In this document: positions 51,516 to 62,312 of the stretch, in pieces
Layout: every line of letters begins with the position of its first letter
Numbering within the stretch: the first letter of the stretch is position 1
Source: Hylemonella gracilis
Lineage (GTDB): Bacteria; Pseudomonadota; Gammaproteobacteria; Burkholderiales; Burkholderiaceae_C
Direction: 5' to 3'
Length of the DNA: 64,000 nt
Assembly (NCBI RefSeq): GCF_004328645.1
Contig: NZ_CP031395.1
Span: forward strand, 2,753,501 to 2,817,500
Program-made: the position numbers and the translations under genes
The notes under the pieces: model-generated
The model's database searches: none
What the model saw: only the letters and a program-made list of their open reading frames with translations
Told to the model about the DNA's origin: nothing

Positions 51516-52148
51516 ATGCACACACCGCTTCTGCAAGTCCAGGGACTCGTCAAGCGCTATCGGCGCGGCTGGCTGCGGCCCCGGACCACCTTCGAGTTGC
51601 AGGCCGATTTCAGCATCGACGGCCCCACCATTCTGGGCGTGATGGGCGCCAATGGGGCAGGCAAGACCACGCTCTTCGAACTCATCACAGGTGGCAACCA
51701 GCCCAGCGCTGGCCGAGTGCTCGTGAGCGGACAGGACATCCACCGCACCCGCTATGAGGAACGCGACCGCGTGGCCCTGCACTACCACCAGTCCTATCAG
51801 TTGCGTGCCTTCCGCCGCACACGGCCTTCGTTCATGCTGGAGCGCGCGCTGAGCAGCCGCGCCCTCGTGCACCTCTTCGACGAACCTCAGTTCAACACGC
51901 AGGACGGTTACATCGGCTTCATGCTGGACTTCTTCCGCAAGCTGCGCAGCGAAGGACGCCTGGTTGTCCTGTGCCTGCACCCGAACGAACCGGTGCACCT
52001 GGAAATACTGGCTGAGGTCTGCGAACGCTTCGTCTTCGTGCAGAAGGACAGTGAGCGCGTGAGCCGGCTCACGTTCGCCGACGACCTACGGACGCTGAGC
52101 CGGCAGGCACCGGTCGCCGCCTACCTAGGCGACCTGGCGCCGACCTAG
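51516..52148 (+). CDS. Third ABC ATPase-like protein lacking a signature motif
   Basis: A 210-residue ATPase-like protein 1 bp after livF. It keeps Walker A (GANGAGKTT), a Q-loop-like HYHQSYQL, Walker B (LVHLFDEPQ) and a switch-like histidine in LCLHPNEP. It has no LSGGQ motif; that position reads RPSFMLERAL, and the helical domain is shortened. Since ABC ATPases hydrolyse ATP as dimers that need the signature, this may be a regulatory or half-active partner of LivG/LivF. It could also be an independent ATPase. Start ATG 51516. Confidence 0.82.
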   Translation: MHTPLLQVQGLVKRYRRGWLRPRTTFELQADFSIDGPTILGVMGANGAGKTTLFELITGGNQPSAGRVLVSGQDIHRTRYEERDRVALHYHQSYQLRAFRRTRPSFMLERALSSRALVHLFDEPQFNTQDGYIGFMLDFFRKLRSEGRLVVLCLHPNEPVHLEILAEVCERFVFVQKDSERVSRLTFADDLRTLSRQAPVAAYLGDLAPT

Positions 52149-52165
52149 GAACGGCGGACGTTCGT

Positions 52166-53143
52166 TCAGTCGATCTTCGCGCCCGAGTCCTTGATGACCT
52201 TCGCCCACTTGACCGTCTCGCTCTTCATGAAAGCGGTCAGTTCCTCCGGCGTGCTGGGCATGGGCTCCAAGCCGGCGGCCGAGAAACGCTCGCGCACGTC
52301 GGCGGAACGCAGCACAGCCACCAGTTCGGTGTTGAGTCGCTTCACGACTGCAGCCGGCGTTTTGGCGGGCGCGAGGATGGCGAACCAGCCACTGGACTCA
52401 AAACCTGGCAGGCCGGACTCGGCCAGCGTGGGCATGTCCGGCGCGAGCGCGGACCGCTTCTTGTCCATCACGCCGATCACCTTGAGGCGGCCCGACTGGA
52501 TCTGCGGCTTGATGGTCGTGATGTCGGCGATGGCCAGCGAGGTTTCATTGCCCATCGCGGCCAGCACCGCCGGGCCGCTGCCCTTGTAGGGCACATGAGT
52601 GATGTCCACGCCCCCCATGGACTTGAGCAATTCACCCGACAGGTGCATGGCCGTGCCATTGCCGCCCGAGGCGTAGGTCAGCTTGCCCGGCTCTTTCTTC
52701 GCGAGTTCGATCACGTCCTTGACCGTCTTCGCGGGCAATTCGGTGCCGGCCACCAGCACGAAGGGGCTGGCGCCGAAGCCGGTGACGGGCACGAAGTCAC
52801 GCTGCGGATCATAGGACAGGGTCTTGTAGAGCGAGGGGTTGGCCGTCAGGCCGCCCGCCGAAGCCAGCACGATGGTGTAGCCATCGGGCGCGGCCTTGGC
52901 CACGATCCCCAGGCCCACGCCACCGCCGGCCCCCGGTTTGTTGTCCACCACCACGGGCTGGCCCAGGCGCTCGGACAACTTCGGCGCCACGATGCGCGCG
53001 GCCGCGTCGCTGCTGCCGCCCGGCGGGAAGGTCACCACCAGCTTGATCGGGCTGGTGGGCCAGGCCTGAGCCATGGCAACGCCCGTGAATCCGAGCAGCG
53101 CGCCGAGCGCCAGATAACGACGTGTTTGGGAAAATTTATTCAC
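52166..53143 (-). CDS. Bug/TctC-family periplasmic solute receptor
   Basis: A 325-residue receptor. The start is GTG 53143, with AGGAGACA upstream. The signal peptide ends near GVAMAQ (residue 26). Family blocks include SPIKLVVTFPPGGSSDAAAR and VVDNKPGAGGGVGLGIVAKAAPDGYT. No membrane subunits are adjacent. It lies 33 bp downstream of the LigW-like decarboxylase gene, so an aromatic acid ligand is plausible. Confidence 0.92.
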   Translation of the reverse strand: MNKFSQTRRYLALGALLGFTGVAMAQAWPTSPIKLVVTFPPGGSSDAAARIVAPKLSERLGQPVVVDNKPGAGGGVGLGIVAKAAPDGYTIVLASAGGLTANPSLYKTLSYDPQRDFVPVTGFGASPFVLVAGTELPAKTVKDVIELAKKEPGKLTYASGGNGTAMHLSGELLKSMGGVDITHVPYKGSGPAVLAAMGNETSLAIADITTIKPQIQSGRLKVIGVMDKKRSALAPDMPTLAESGLPGFESSGWFAILAPAKTPAAVVKRLNTELVAVLRSADVRERFSAAGLEPMPSTPEELTAFMKSETVKWAKVIKDSGAKID

Positions 53144-53176
53144 GCTTGTCTCCTGTCCTGAGGTTGGATGTCGGAT

Positions 53177-54211
53177 TTATAGCTTAAACAGGTTCACGGC
53201 ATTGCTTTCGTAGAACATCTTCTTGTGTTCAGGTGTAAGCGGCAGCGCATCCATGGCGGCCACCTCGCCCAGTTCGTACTGGTAGGGATAGTCCATGGCG
53301 TACATCACGCGGTCCATGCCCATCTGCTGCTGCACGAAGCTGATGGCCGGTTCCCAGGCCATGCCGCTGGTCGTGTACCAGAAGTTCTCGCGCAGGTAGT
53401 CGCTGGGCTTCTTCTTCAGCGGCTTGACGCCCGGATGGCGGTTGGCGCGCACGATGCCCGCGTGCATGAAGTCGATGCGGTACAGCCAGAAAGGCAGGCC
53501 TTCGCCCAAGTGACCCAGCACGATCTTGAGCTTGGGGAAGCGGTCGAACACGCCCGAGATGATCAGGCGTAGCGCATGCAGACCGGTCTCGGCCTGGAAG
53601 CCGTAGATCGCGGCATCCATGCAGCGCGGCAGGAAGGGCTGGATCATCTCCTTCGGCGGCGTGTTGGGGTGGATGTAGAAGGGCACGTCCAGTGCCTCGG
53701 CCGCGGCGAACACATCCCAGTACTGCTCGTCATCCAGGTACGTTCCCATGGTGTGCGAGTTGACGACCGCGCCCTTGAGACCCAGCTTGGTCACGGCGCG
53801 TTCCAGTTCCTGCGCGGCCTTTTGTGGCGCGTGCGGTGCCACCGCGGCCAAACCCGCGTAGCGGTCCGGGTGCTTGCGGATGGTCTCGGCCAGTTGGTCG
53901 TTGGTGGACACGGCCAGGGCGGCGGCCTCGTCCGGGGCGAAGACCTGCACGCCAGGCGCGGTCAGCAGCAGCAGTTGCACATCCACGCCCGCGGCGTCCA
54001 TGTCCGCCAGGCGACGCGCTTCCATGTCCTGGATGCGGTCACGCAGGTCCTTGGCGCGCGGCGCGTCGCTGGTGCCGAAGAAGCCCCAGAGGCTGAAAAA
54101 ACCGGGGTCGTCCAGACTCTTGGTCTCGATGATCTTGCGGTAGCGCTGCACCAGTTCGGGCGTGGCCCAGGCTTCTTCCGTCGCGATGCGACGCCATGGT
54201 TTCTGACTCAT
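53177..54211 (-). CDS. LigW-like amidohydrolase-superfamily decarboxylase
   Basis: A 344-residue metal-dependent enzyme. It closely follows 5-carboxyvanillate decarboxylase LigW: the N-terminus RIATEEAWATPEL, metal ligands by pattern E12, H181 (FYIHP), H234 (LGHLGE) and D307 (AMDYPYQY), and the end FYESNAVNLFKL. Such enzymes remove CO2 non-oxidatively from o-hydroxybenzoates. The exact substrate here could be a different aromatic acid. The start ATG 54211 has AAAGGAG at the right distance. It is divergent from a LysR gene and followed by a Bug receptor. Confidence 0.88.
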   Translation of the reverse strand: MSQKPWRRIATEEAWATPELVQRYRKIIETKSLDDPGFFSLWGFFGTSDAPRAKDLRDRIQDMEARRLADMDAAGVDVQLLLLTAPGVQVFAPDEAAALAVSTNDQLAETIRKHPDRYAGLAAVAPHAPQKAAQELERAVTKLGLKGAVVNSHTMGTYLDDEQYWDVFAAAEALDVPFYIHPNTPPKEMIQPFLPRCMDAAIYGFQAETGLHALRLIISGVFDRFPKLKIVLGHLGEGLPFWLYRIDFMHAGIVRANRHPGVKPLKKKPSDYLRENFWYTTSGMAWEPAISFVQQQMGMDRVMYAMDYPYQYELGEVAAMDALPLTPEHKKMFYESNAVNLFKL

Positions 54212-54265
54212 CTTCATCTCCTTTGAGTCTGAATTAAACGCATCCATAATTCATCTGTAAATCGA

Positions 54266-54291
54266 AAAATTCAGAAGCATTCATGAATTTT
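54266..54291. promoter_or_regulatory. Candidate LysR operator
   Basis: Inverted repeat AAAATTCA-N10-TGAATTTT, containing the palindrome ATTCATGAAT (54279-54288). It lies in the 85-bp gap between the LigW-like and LysR genes and fits the T-N11-A pattern of LysR-type binding sites. Confidence 0.6.
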
Positions 54292-54296
54292 CTTCA

Positions 54297-55256
54297 ATGA
54301 CAACGCCCTTCTCCCCTACCATCCGCCAACTGCGTGCCTTCAAGGCGGTCTACCAGCTGCGCAAGCTCGGCGCGGCGGCGGAACAGCTGTCGCTGACGCA
54401 ATCCGCCGTGAGCGTGCTGATCCGCCAACTGGAGGATGGTCTGGGCGCGAGGCTGTTCGACCGCACCACCCGTTCACTGCAAACCACCCAGGCCGGCCAG
54501 GACGCCATCGAGGTGGTGGAACGCATCCTGCGTGACGTGGACACCCTGGGCTCCAGCTTCATGGACCTGCGCGCCCACCAGCGCGGTCGGGTCTGCATCG
54601 CCATCACGCCCACGCTGGCCAGCATGCTGCTGCCCGAAGTCATCCAGACCTTCAGCGCCCGTTACCCGCATATACAAACCCTGGTGGACGACGTGGCGCC
54701 CGATCAGTTCGTCAGCCGGGTGGTCGGCGAGCATGTGGACTTCGGCATCGGTACGCCGGAGCGCGCGGGCGGCGAGATCGAGCAGCAGCCCCTGATGCGC
54801 GACACGTTCTGCTTGGTCTGCGCGCACGGCCACCCGCTGGCGGGACTCAAGCAAGTGCGATGGGCCGACCTGGACGGTCAGCCGATGATCACCGGCCGTC
54901 CAGGCTACGGCGTGCGCCATCTGATCGAGACCAGCGCGGCCCGCGCGGGTGTGCGGCTGAACGTGGTGGGGGAAGTGTCTTTCCAGTCCACGGCCCTCTG
55001 GCTGGCGCGCAGTGGCCAGGCCGTGGCGCTGGTTCCGACGGCCTATGCGCAGTGCCTGGCCCATCCGGACCTGTTGATCAAGCCCTTGCGCCAACCCGTG
55101 GTCTCGCGCGACATCTACTTGGTCAGCAAGCGCGGCCGTTCGCTGTCGTTGGCCTGCCAAAGCTTCATCCAGGTGCTGCGCGAGGAACTGGCCGCGGGTC
55201 GCGCCATGCCGCAGGTTGGCAAAGTGGTGGTGCCCAAGGCCACGCGCAAGACCTGA
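54297..55256 (+). CDS. LysR-family transcriptional regulator
   Basis: A 319-residue LysR regulator. The helix-turn-helix is about residues 7-65 (IRQLRAFKAVYQLRKLGAAAEQLSLTQSAVSVLIRQLEDGLGARLFDR) and the substrate-binding domain follows (HQRGRVCIAITPTLASMLLPEVIQTF). It is divergent from the LigW-like gene and probably controls it together with the Bug receptor. No Shine-Dalgarno is visible before ATG 54297. Its stop abuts the fadH stop. Confidence 0.93.
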   Translation: MTTPFSPTIRQLRAFKAVYQLRKLGAAAEQLSLTQSAVSVLIRQLEDGLGARLFDRTTRSLQTTQAGQDAIEVVERILRDVDTLGSSFMDLRAHQRGRVCIAITPTLASMLLPEVIQTFSARYPHIQTLVDDVAPDQFVSRVVGEHVDFGIGTPERAGGEIEQQPLMRDTFCLVCAHGHPLAGLKQVRWADLDGQPMITGRPGYGVRHLIETSAARAGVRLNVVGEVSFQSTALWLARSGQAVALVPTAYAQCLAHPDLLIKPLRQPVVSRDIYLVSKRGRSLSLACQSFIQVLREELAAGRAMPQVGKVVVPKATRKT

Positions 55257-57476
<2,220 letters not shown>

Positions 57477-57511
57477 TCATACCAGAGTCACCCACCCCAA
57501 AAGGATTTGCC

Positions 57512-57682
57512 ATGGGCAACAAGATCGTCACCGAAGCAGACCGCAAGGCCACTCCCCGCCCCGTTCCTCTCAACGGCTTTTCCCTGCCCACGGGCGGCCG
57601 CGGCCAGCGCGTCAGCCTGGAACGTGGCGTCGCCACGCGCAGCAAGAAGAACCCGGGCAAGCGTCCGAGCAAGGGTGGTTGA
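57512..57682 (+). CDS. Small basic hypothetical protein, 56 aa
   Basis: A 56-residue, lysine- and arginine-rich protein (MGNKIVTEADRKATPRPVPL ... ending KKNPGKRPSKGG). It has no signal or membrane segment and looks disordered. It has AAAGGA upstream and is followed 28 bp later by a perfect intrinsic terminator, so it is a single-gene transcription unit. I do not recognise the family; a nucleic-acid-binding role fits the charge only. Confidence 0.72.
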   Translation: MGNKIVTEADRKATPRPVPLNGFSLPTGGRGQRVSLERGVATRSKKNPGKRPSKGG

Positions 57683-57710
57683 TCCACAAGCGCTCCGCTC
57701 CCTGAAAAAA

Positions 57711-57731
57711 GGCCCTCGTCGAGGGCCTTTT
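57711..57731 (+). terminator. Intrinsic terminator
   Basis: A perfect 7-bp stem GGCCCTC-GTC-GAGGGCC is followed by TTTT and preceded by six A. It can act in both directions and ends the small basic protein gene; on the minus strand it could end the dioxygenase gene only if transcription ran through 80 bp more. Confidence 0.85.
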
Positions 57732-57811
57732 GCATTTCGGAATCGATTCTGTGTTCACGCGGCCTTCGCCCCGACCGCGCTGCGCCACGGCACCCGAACG
57801 CCGCGCCGCAC

Positions 57812-58804
57812 TCAGTACGCCTTGAAGTTCGCTGCCACCCGCTGCTTGAGGTAGTCCCCCGCCGTGATGGCAGGGTGCTTGCCTGCGGGACCCTCGATGA
57901 CGGCGGATCGGTTGGCCTGCGCGAAGAAAGCGAGGCTGTAGCGCGGCCCCATGTACTCACCCGGCCGGGGATTGCGCACACGGTGAAAATTGCTGGGCAG
58001 GCGGTCGTCGCTCCAGCGCATCAGCATGTCGCCGATGTTGCAGGTGATGGCATCCCCATCGGGCGGGATCGGCGTCCAGGCCTGAGCCTCCATCTCCTTG
58101 CCGGGGCAGACCTCCAGGCCGCCCTGCCCTTGACGCTGGTAGAGCAGCGTGAGGCAATCGAAATCGGTGTGGGCGCCGGCGCGCCAGAGGTCCAGCTTGT
58201 CCTGCACCTCGGGCGGGATGGCGTAGTAATGCAGCAGGCGCAGCGTGCTCTGGTAATCGGATTGTTCGGGATCGTGCGCGCGCGTGAAGAAATCGTCGGC
58301 AAAACCCAGCTTGTGCGCGAAGCAGGACAGCACCTGCATGCCCACCGCCCAGCTCTTGCGCTCGAAGGCCAACAGGGTGGCCTGGAAGCCCGGCAGTTCA
58401 GTCTCGGTGGGCCAGAGCTCGGCCATGCGGGGCCGGGTAATCTGGTAGCTCTCCTTCTGGTCTGGCGTGCCAGTGGAGGGCCGCACCTGGGCGCGGCTTT
58501 CCCAGCCCACGTTGTGCGCCTTCTGGTGCGGATACTGCTGCTTCACCGACTCGGGCAAGGCGAAGAAACGCTCGGCCATGGCAAAGGCCGCCTGGATTTC
58601 CTCCGGGCGGATGCCGTGGTTAACGAGCTGGAAGAAACCGACATCCACCGCCGCATCCCAGAGTTGGTCGGCAATCTCGGCCTTGCGGGCCTCGAAGTCG
58701 GTAAGGTCGATGCGGCGGATCTCGCGCGCGGTGTCGAGCGTGCCTATCGCGCCCATGCGCGATTCTTTTTGCAGCTCGGTGAGGTCGTAGGCGGGTGCGG
58801 TCAT
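57812..58804 (-). CDS. 2-oxoglutarate/Fe(II) dioxygenase, isopenicillin N synthase family
   Basis: A 330-residue non-heme iron oxygenase. Iron ligands are H212 and D214 (AHTDFD) and H274 (NFHRVRNP); R288 and S290 (RYS) bind 2-oxoglutarate. The N-terminal DIOX_N part has VGFFQLVNHGI. The start ATG 58804 is preceded by AGGAGA. It is divergent from a binding protein and a deaminase, with a large inverted repeat between them. The substrate is unknown; context suggests a nitrogen heterocycle (inference). Confidence 0.9.
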   Translation of the reverse strand: MTAPAYDLTELQKESRMGAIGTLDTAREIRRIDLTDFEARKAEIADQLWDAAVDVGFFQLVNHGIRPEEIQAAFAMAERFFALPESVKQQYPHQKAHNVGWESRAQVRPSTGTPDQKESYQITRPRMAELWPTETELPGFQATLLAFERKSWAVGMQVLSCFAHKLGFADDFFTRAHDPEQSDYQSTLRLLHYYAIPPEVQDKLDLWRAGAHTDFDCLTLLYQRQGQGGLEVCPGKEMEAQAWTPIPPDGDAITCNIGDMLMRWSDDRLPSNFHRVRNPRPGEYMGPRYSLAFFAQANRSAVIEGPAGKHPAITAGDYLKQRVAANFKAY

Positions 58805-58830
58805 GCAGATCTCCTGAAAGTTGAACTTCA

Positions 58831-59023
58831 AGAGCAATTTCCGGCCACGACCCGCGCATGCAGCACGAGCCGGGTGAACGCTTCTACTCCTGCCAGGAGA
58901 CAAGCAAAGCCCGGGCCAGAACTGCCAACCCGACGGTATACAACATTGGCACATGCTTTGCTTGAAAGCAGCCAAGAGTAGAAGCGTTCAGCGCAGGTCA
59001 GCCCGGCGCCCGGAAATTGCTCT
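58831..59023. repeat. Stepwise inverted repeat in a divergent promoter region
   Basis: Four pairs of exact inverted arms nest around about 58932. The outermost is AGAGCAATTTCCGG (58831-58844) with its complement at 59010-59023. Inside lie TGAACGCTTCTACTC (58875-58889) with 58976-58990, CAAGCAAAGC (58901-58910) with 58955-58964, and TGCCAA (58923-58928) with TTGGCA (58946-58951). The spacers differ. Both divergent genes would thus carry the same leader elements, and each strand has TTGGCA followed by GCTTTGCTTG. Confidence 0.85.
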
Positions 59024-59074
59024 GGAAACCCAGCCCGCCAGGCCGGGCACTTAACGCCTTCCAGGAGCAACACC

Positions 59075-60109
59075 ATGCTGCGTCGCCATTTCCTCGGCAC
59101 TTCTGCTGTCCTTGCCGCATCCACCCTCGCCGCCCCGGCGGTCTGGGCCCAGTCGGCGCCCAAGCTCACCCCCCTGAAATTCACGCTGGACTTTCGCGTC
59201 ACCGGCCAAACTGCCCCGTTCTTTCTTGCACAGACCCAGGGTTATTACCGCGACGAAGGGCTGGATGTGTCCATCGACGTGGGCGCCGGTTCGGTCACGT
59301 CCATCACCCGCGTTGCCAGCGGCGTCTACCAGCTGGGCCTGGGCGACATTAGCTCGCTGATCGAGTTCCAGTCCCAGAACCCCGGCACGCCCGTGGTGCA
59401 GGCGGTCTACCAGTATTACAACCGCGCACCATTCGTGATCATCGGCCGCAAGGACCGGGGCATCACACCCGATTTCCAGAGCCTCAAGGGCAAGCGCATT
59501 GCTGCGGCCGCCGTCGAATCCACCCGCCGCGCCTGGCCCATGGTGGCCAACAAACTCAAGCTGGGCGCAGAGCATTTTCAGTGGGTCACCACCGACTTCA
59601 GCGCGCGCGACAACGTGATGGTGCGTGGCGACGTGGACGGCGCCACCTACTTCCACGACTCCGCCGTGTCGCTGTTCGCACGCATGAAACCCGAAGAGCT
59701 GTCGGTGCTCAAGTACACCGAGGCCGGCGTCGACCTCTATGGCAATGCGGTGCTCGCCAGTCGCAAATTGATCACCGAACAGCCGGCCCTGGTCGCGGGT
59801 TTCCTGCGCGCGAGCAACCGCGCGCTGAAGGAGACCCTGGCCAACCCGGCCGCGGCGATCGCCGCCATCAAGCAGCGCGAGCCCATCCTCGACGCGCAGG
59901 TGGAGCTTGATCGCTGGCGCCTGACCGCCCAGTACGTGGCTGCAGCGGACGTGACAACGCACGGTCTGGGCGACGTGCGCAAAGCGCTGTTGGAAGAGCA
60001 GATCGCACAGGCGGCCCAGGTCTTCGGCCTGCAAAACCGCCCCGCCGCCGACAGCGTGTTCGAACGCGGCCTGTTGCCCACCAGCGCCGAGCGCGCCTAC
60101 AAGGCCTGA
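59075..60109 (+). CDS. NMT1/THI5-like ABC substrate-binding protein
   Basis: A 344-residue periplasmic receptor. The signal peptide MLRRHFLGTSAVLAASTLAAPAVWAQ has a Tat-like RRHFLG start. The mature part LKFTLDFRVTGQTAPFFLAQTQGYYRDEGLDVSID is typical of receptors for nitrate/sulfonate/pyrimidine-type importers. No permease or ATPase gene is adjacent. The start ATG 59075 has CCAGGAG upstream. Neighbouring dioxygenase and deaminase genes suggest a purine- or pyrimidine-like ligand (inference). Confidence 0.92.
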   Translation: MLRRHFLGTSAVLAASTLAAPAVWAQSAPKLTPLKFTLDFRVTGQTAPFFLAQTQGYYRDEGLDVSIDVGAGSVTSITRVASGVYQLGLGDISSLIEFQSQNPGTPVVQAVYQYYNRAPFVIIGRKDRGITPDFQSLKGKRIAAAAVESTRRAWPMVANKLKLGAEHFQWVTTDFSARDNVMVRGDVDGATYFHDSAVSLFARMKPEELSVLKYTEAGVDLYGNAVLASRKLITEQPALVAGFLRASNRALKETLANPAAAIAAIKQREPILDAQVELDRWRLTAQYVAAADVTTHGLGDVRKALLEEQIAQAAQVFGLQNRPAADSVFERGLLPTSAERAYKA

Positions 60110-60111
60110 GC

Positions 60112-60612
60112 ATGAGCTTGCCCACAGAAGCCTCCCTGGACAAGCGCGACGGCGCCTACCTACGCCAGGCCATCACTTGGTCCGCCACCGGCCGCGCGCG
60201 CGGCAACCGGCCCTTTGGCGCCGTCGTCGTCTCGGACCAGGGCGAAATCCTGGCCGAAGCCTGGTGCAACACCAGCGAAACCGGTGACTGCACCGGCCAT
60301 GCCGAGACCAACGCAGTGCGGATGGTCTCGCCGCGCGTGGATCGCGAGACGCTGGCTCGCGCCACGCTCTACTCCTCGGCCGAGCCCTGCGTGATGTGCG
60401 CGGGCGCCATTTTCTGGTCCAACATCGGGCGCGTGGTCTATGGCATCGACGCGATGCGGCTGCGGGCGTTCCGCGGCGAGCGCGCCGAGCAGCGTGACGC
60501 CGAGCTGTCCTGCCGCGACATCTTCACGGCTTCTCCGCACTTGATCGCATGCATCGGGCCGGCGCTGATCGACGAGGCCAGCGCCCCGCACCGGGGCTAC
60601 TGGAAAAACTGA
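60112..60612 (+). CDS. Nucleoside/nucleobase deaminase (CMP/dCMP deaminase superfamily)
   Basis: A 166-residue zinc deaminase. Zinc ligands are H63 in the HAE motif (E65 is the catalytic acid) and C93/C96 in PCVMC. The closest style is guanine deaminase or a TadA-like free-base deaminase; the tail has PHLIACIGPALIDEASAPHRGYW. It starts 2 bp after the binding-protein stop, so both are co-transcribed. It probably deaminates an imported base or related ring compound. Confidence 0.9.
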   Translation: MSLPTEASLDKRDGAYLRQAITWSATGRARGNRPFGAVVVSDQGEILAEAWCNTSETGDCTGHAETNAVRMVSPRVDRETLARATLYSSAEPCVMCAGAIFWSNIGRVVYGIDAMRLRAFRGERAEQRDAELSCRDIFTASPHLIACIGPALIDEASAPHRGYWKN

Positions 60613-60647
60613 GCCAAGGCGCAGCCCCCGGCTCCGACCGGGAGAAC

Positions 60648-62252
60648 TCAGCGCAAGGAGAGCAACGCCGCTTGTGCGCCGCTGGCGCGCGAACCGGTCT
60701 GCCCGCCAATCTTGAACACCGCCACGGTCTGCACCAGCTCCTGCGATTGCGAGCGCAGGCTGGACGCCGCGGCGGCCATCTCTTCCACCAGCGCCGCGTT
60801 CTGCTGCGTGGCCTGGTCCATGTTGGTCACGGCCTCGCCCACTTGCGCCACACCGGCGCTCTGCTCCACGCTGGCCGCGCTGATCTCGCCCATGATGTCC
60901 GTCACGCGCTTGATGCTGGCCACCACCTCACCCATCGTGGCGCCGGCTTGGTCCACCAGGGCCGTGCCCAGCCCCACACGTTCCACGCTGTCATTGATCA
61001 GGGTCTTGATCTCCTTGGCCGCATCGGCGCTGCGCCCGGCCAGGCTGCGAACTTCGGCTGCCACCACCGCAAAGCCTCGCCCCTGTTCACCCGCGCGCGC
61101 CGCTTCCACCGCCGCGTTCAAGGCCAGGATGTTGGTCTGGAAGGCAATGCCATCGATCACGCTGATGATGTCGGCAATCTTGCGACTCGAATCGTTGATG
61201 CCCTTCATCGTGTCGACCACCTGGGCCACCACCTCACCACCCTTGACCGCCACGGTGGACGCGCTCTGGGCCAGTTGGTTGGCCTGGCGTGCGTTGTCCG
61301 CGTTCTGCTTGACGGTGGAGCCCAACTCCTCCATCGAAGCCGCTGTTTCTTCCAGTGAACTGGCCTGACTTTCCGTGCGCGCGCTCAGGTCCTGGTTGCC
61401 CTGGGCGATCTCGGCACTGGCCGTGGCCACGCTCTCCGAGCCCTGGCGAACCTGAGACACCACGCGCGCCAGGCTGTCCTGCATTTCCTTGAGGCTGTTG
61501 AGCAATTGCCCCACTTCGTCGGTACGGCTGTTGTCAATCCGCACACTCAGATCCCCTTGTGCCACGGCACGCGCCACCTCGCCCGCCTGCGCCAGCGGCT
61601 TGGTGATGCTGCCCGACAGCAGCCACGCGAACAGCATGCTGAACACGACGCTCACGCCCGCCAAGGCCACTAGCAGCATGCGGCTGGTCTCGTAAGTGGC
61701 CTCGATCTCCTTGGCCATGGTGTCGATGTCCTCACGCTGATTGTTCATCAGCGCCTCCATCTTCCCGATGTAGAGCTTGGCGGCTGGTGTGAACTGCTCG
61801 TCCAGCATGCGATTGGCCTCGTCCAGCTTGCCGGTTTTCTTCAACTCAGCGATGGCGTCCCGGGTACCGAGATACACCTTGCGCTGCTCACCGATCTCCG
61901 CGAAGACTTTCTTGTCGCGCTCCTTGGTCAGCAAGGTCTCGATGGTCTTCTGATATTCACTGGAAGTCTTGGTGGACAGGGCGGCCTCTTCGGCAAAGTA
62001 CGCCACCAGGGAAGAATCACTGCTCTTGGCGATGGCCGCAGTGCGGCGTACGCCCGCGGACAGATTGCGGTACCAATCACTGATGAGGCGCTCGGTCCTG
62101 ACAGGCACATCCACCATCTCGCGGGTCGAGTCCGCCACGGCGCTCAGTCGAGCGATGCTCACGATGATGGTGATGAGGGACAAGAGCAGCACCAGGGCGA
62201 AACCGAGGCCCAGGCGCTTGGCCACCGAGAGGTTGGAAATGAAAGCCGGCAT
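60648..62252 (-). CDS. Methyl-accepting chemotaxis protein (Tsr/Tar type)
   Basis: A 534-residue chemoreceptor. One membrane helix (about 12-32), a four-helix-bundle periplasmic sensor (4HB_MCP, about 35-190), a second helix (about 192-213), HAMP, then the signalling domain with the hairpin tip [34 protein letters not shown] follow in order. There is no C-terminal NWETF-like methyltransferase-binding pentapeptide. The ligand is unknown. It stands alone; no che genes are nearby. Confidence 0.94.
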   Translation of the reverse strand: MPAFISNLSVAKRLGLGFALVLLLSLITIIVSIARLSAVADSTREMVDVPVRTERLISDWYRNLSAGVRRTAAIAKSSDSSLVAYFAEEAALSTKTSSEYQKTIETLLTKERDKKVFAEIGEQRKVYLGTRDAIAELKKTGKLDEANRMLDEQFTPAAKLYIGKMEALMNNQREDIDTMAKEIEATYETSRMLLVALAGVSVVFSMLFAWLLSGSITKPLAQAGEVARAVAQGDLSVRIDNSRTDEVGQLLNSLKEMQDSLARVVSQVRQGSESVATASAEIAQGNQDLSARTESQASSLEETAASMEELGSTVKQNADNARQANQLAQSASTVAVKGGEVVAQVVDTMKGINDSSRKIADIISVIDGIAFQTNILALNAAVEAARAGEQGRGFAVVAAEVRSLAGRSADAAKEIKTLINDSVERVGLGTALVDQAGATMGEVVASIKRVTDIMGEISAASVEQSAGVAQVGEAVTNMDQATQQNAALVEEMAAAASSLRSQSQELVQTVAVFKIGGQTGSRASGAQAALLSLR

Positions 62253-62312
62253 ATGCGTAACCCCGACGACGATGGCAGGGGAGAAATCAAGGGGAAATCA
62301 TCATAGACCCAA

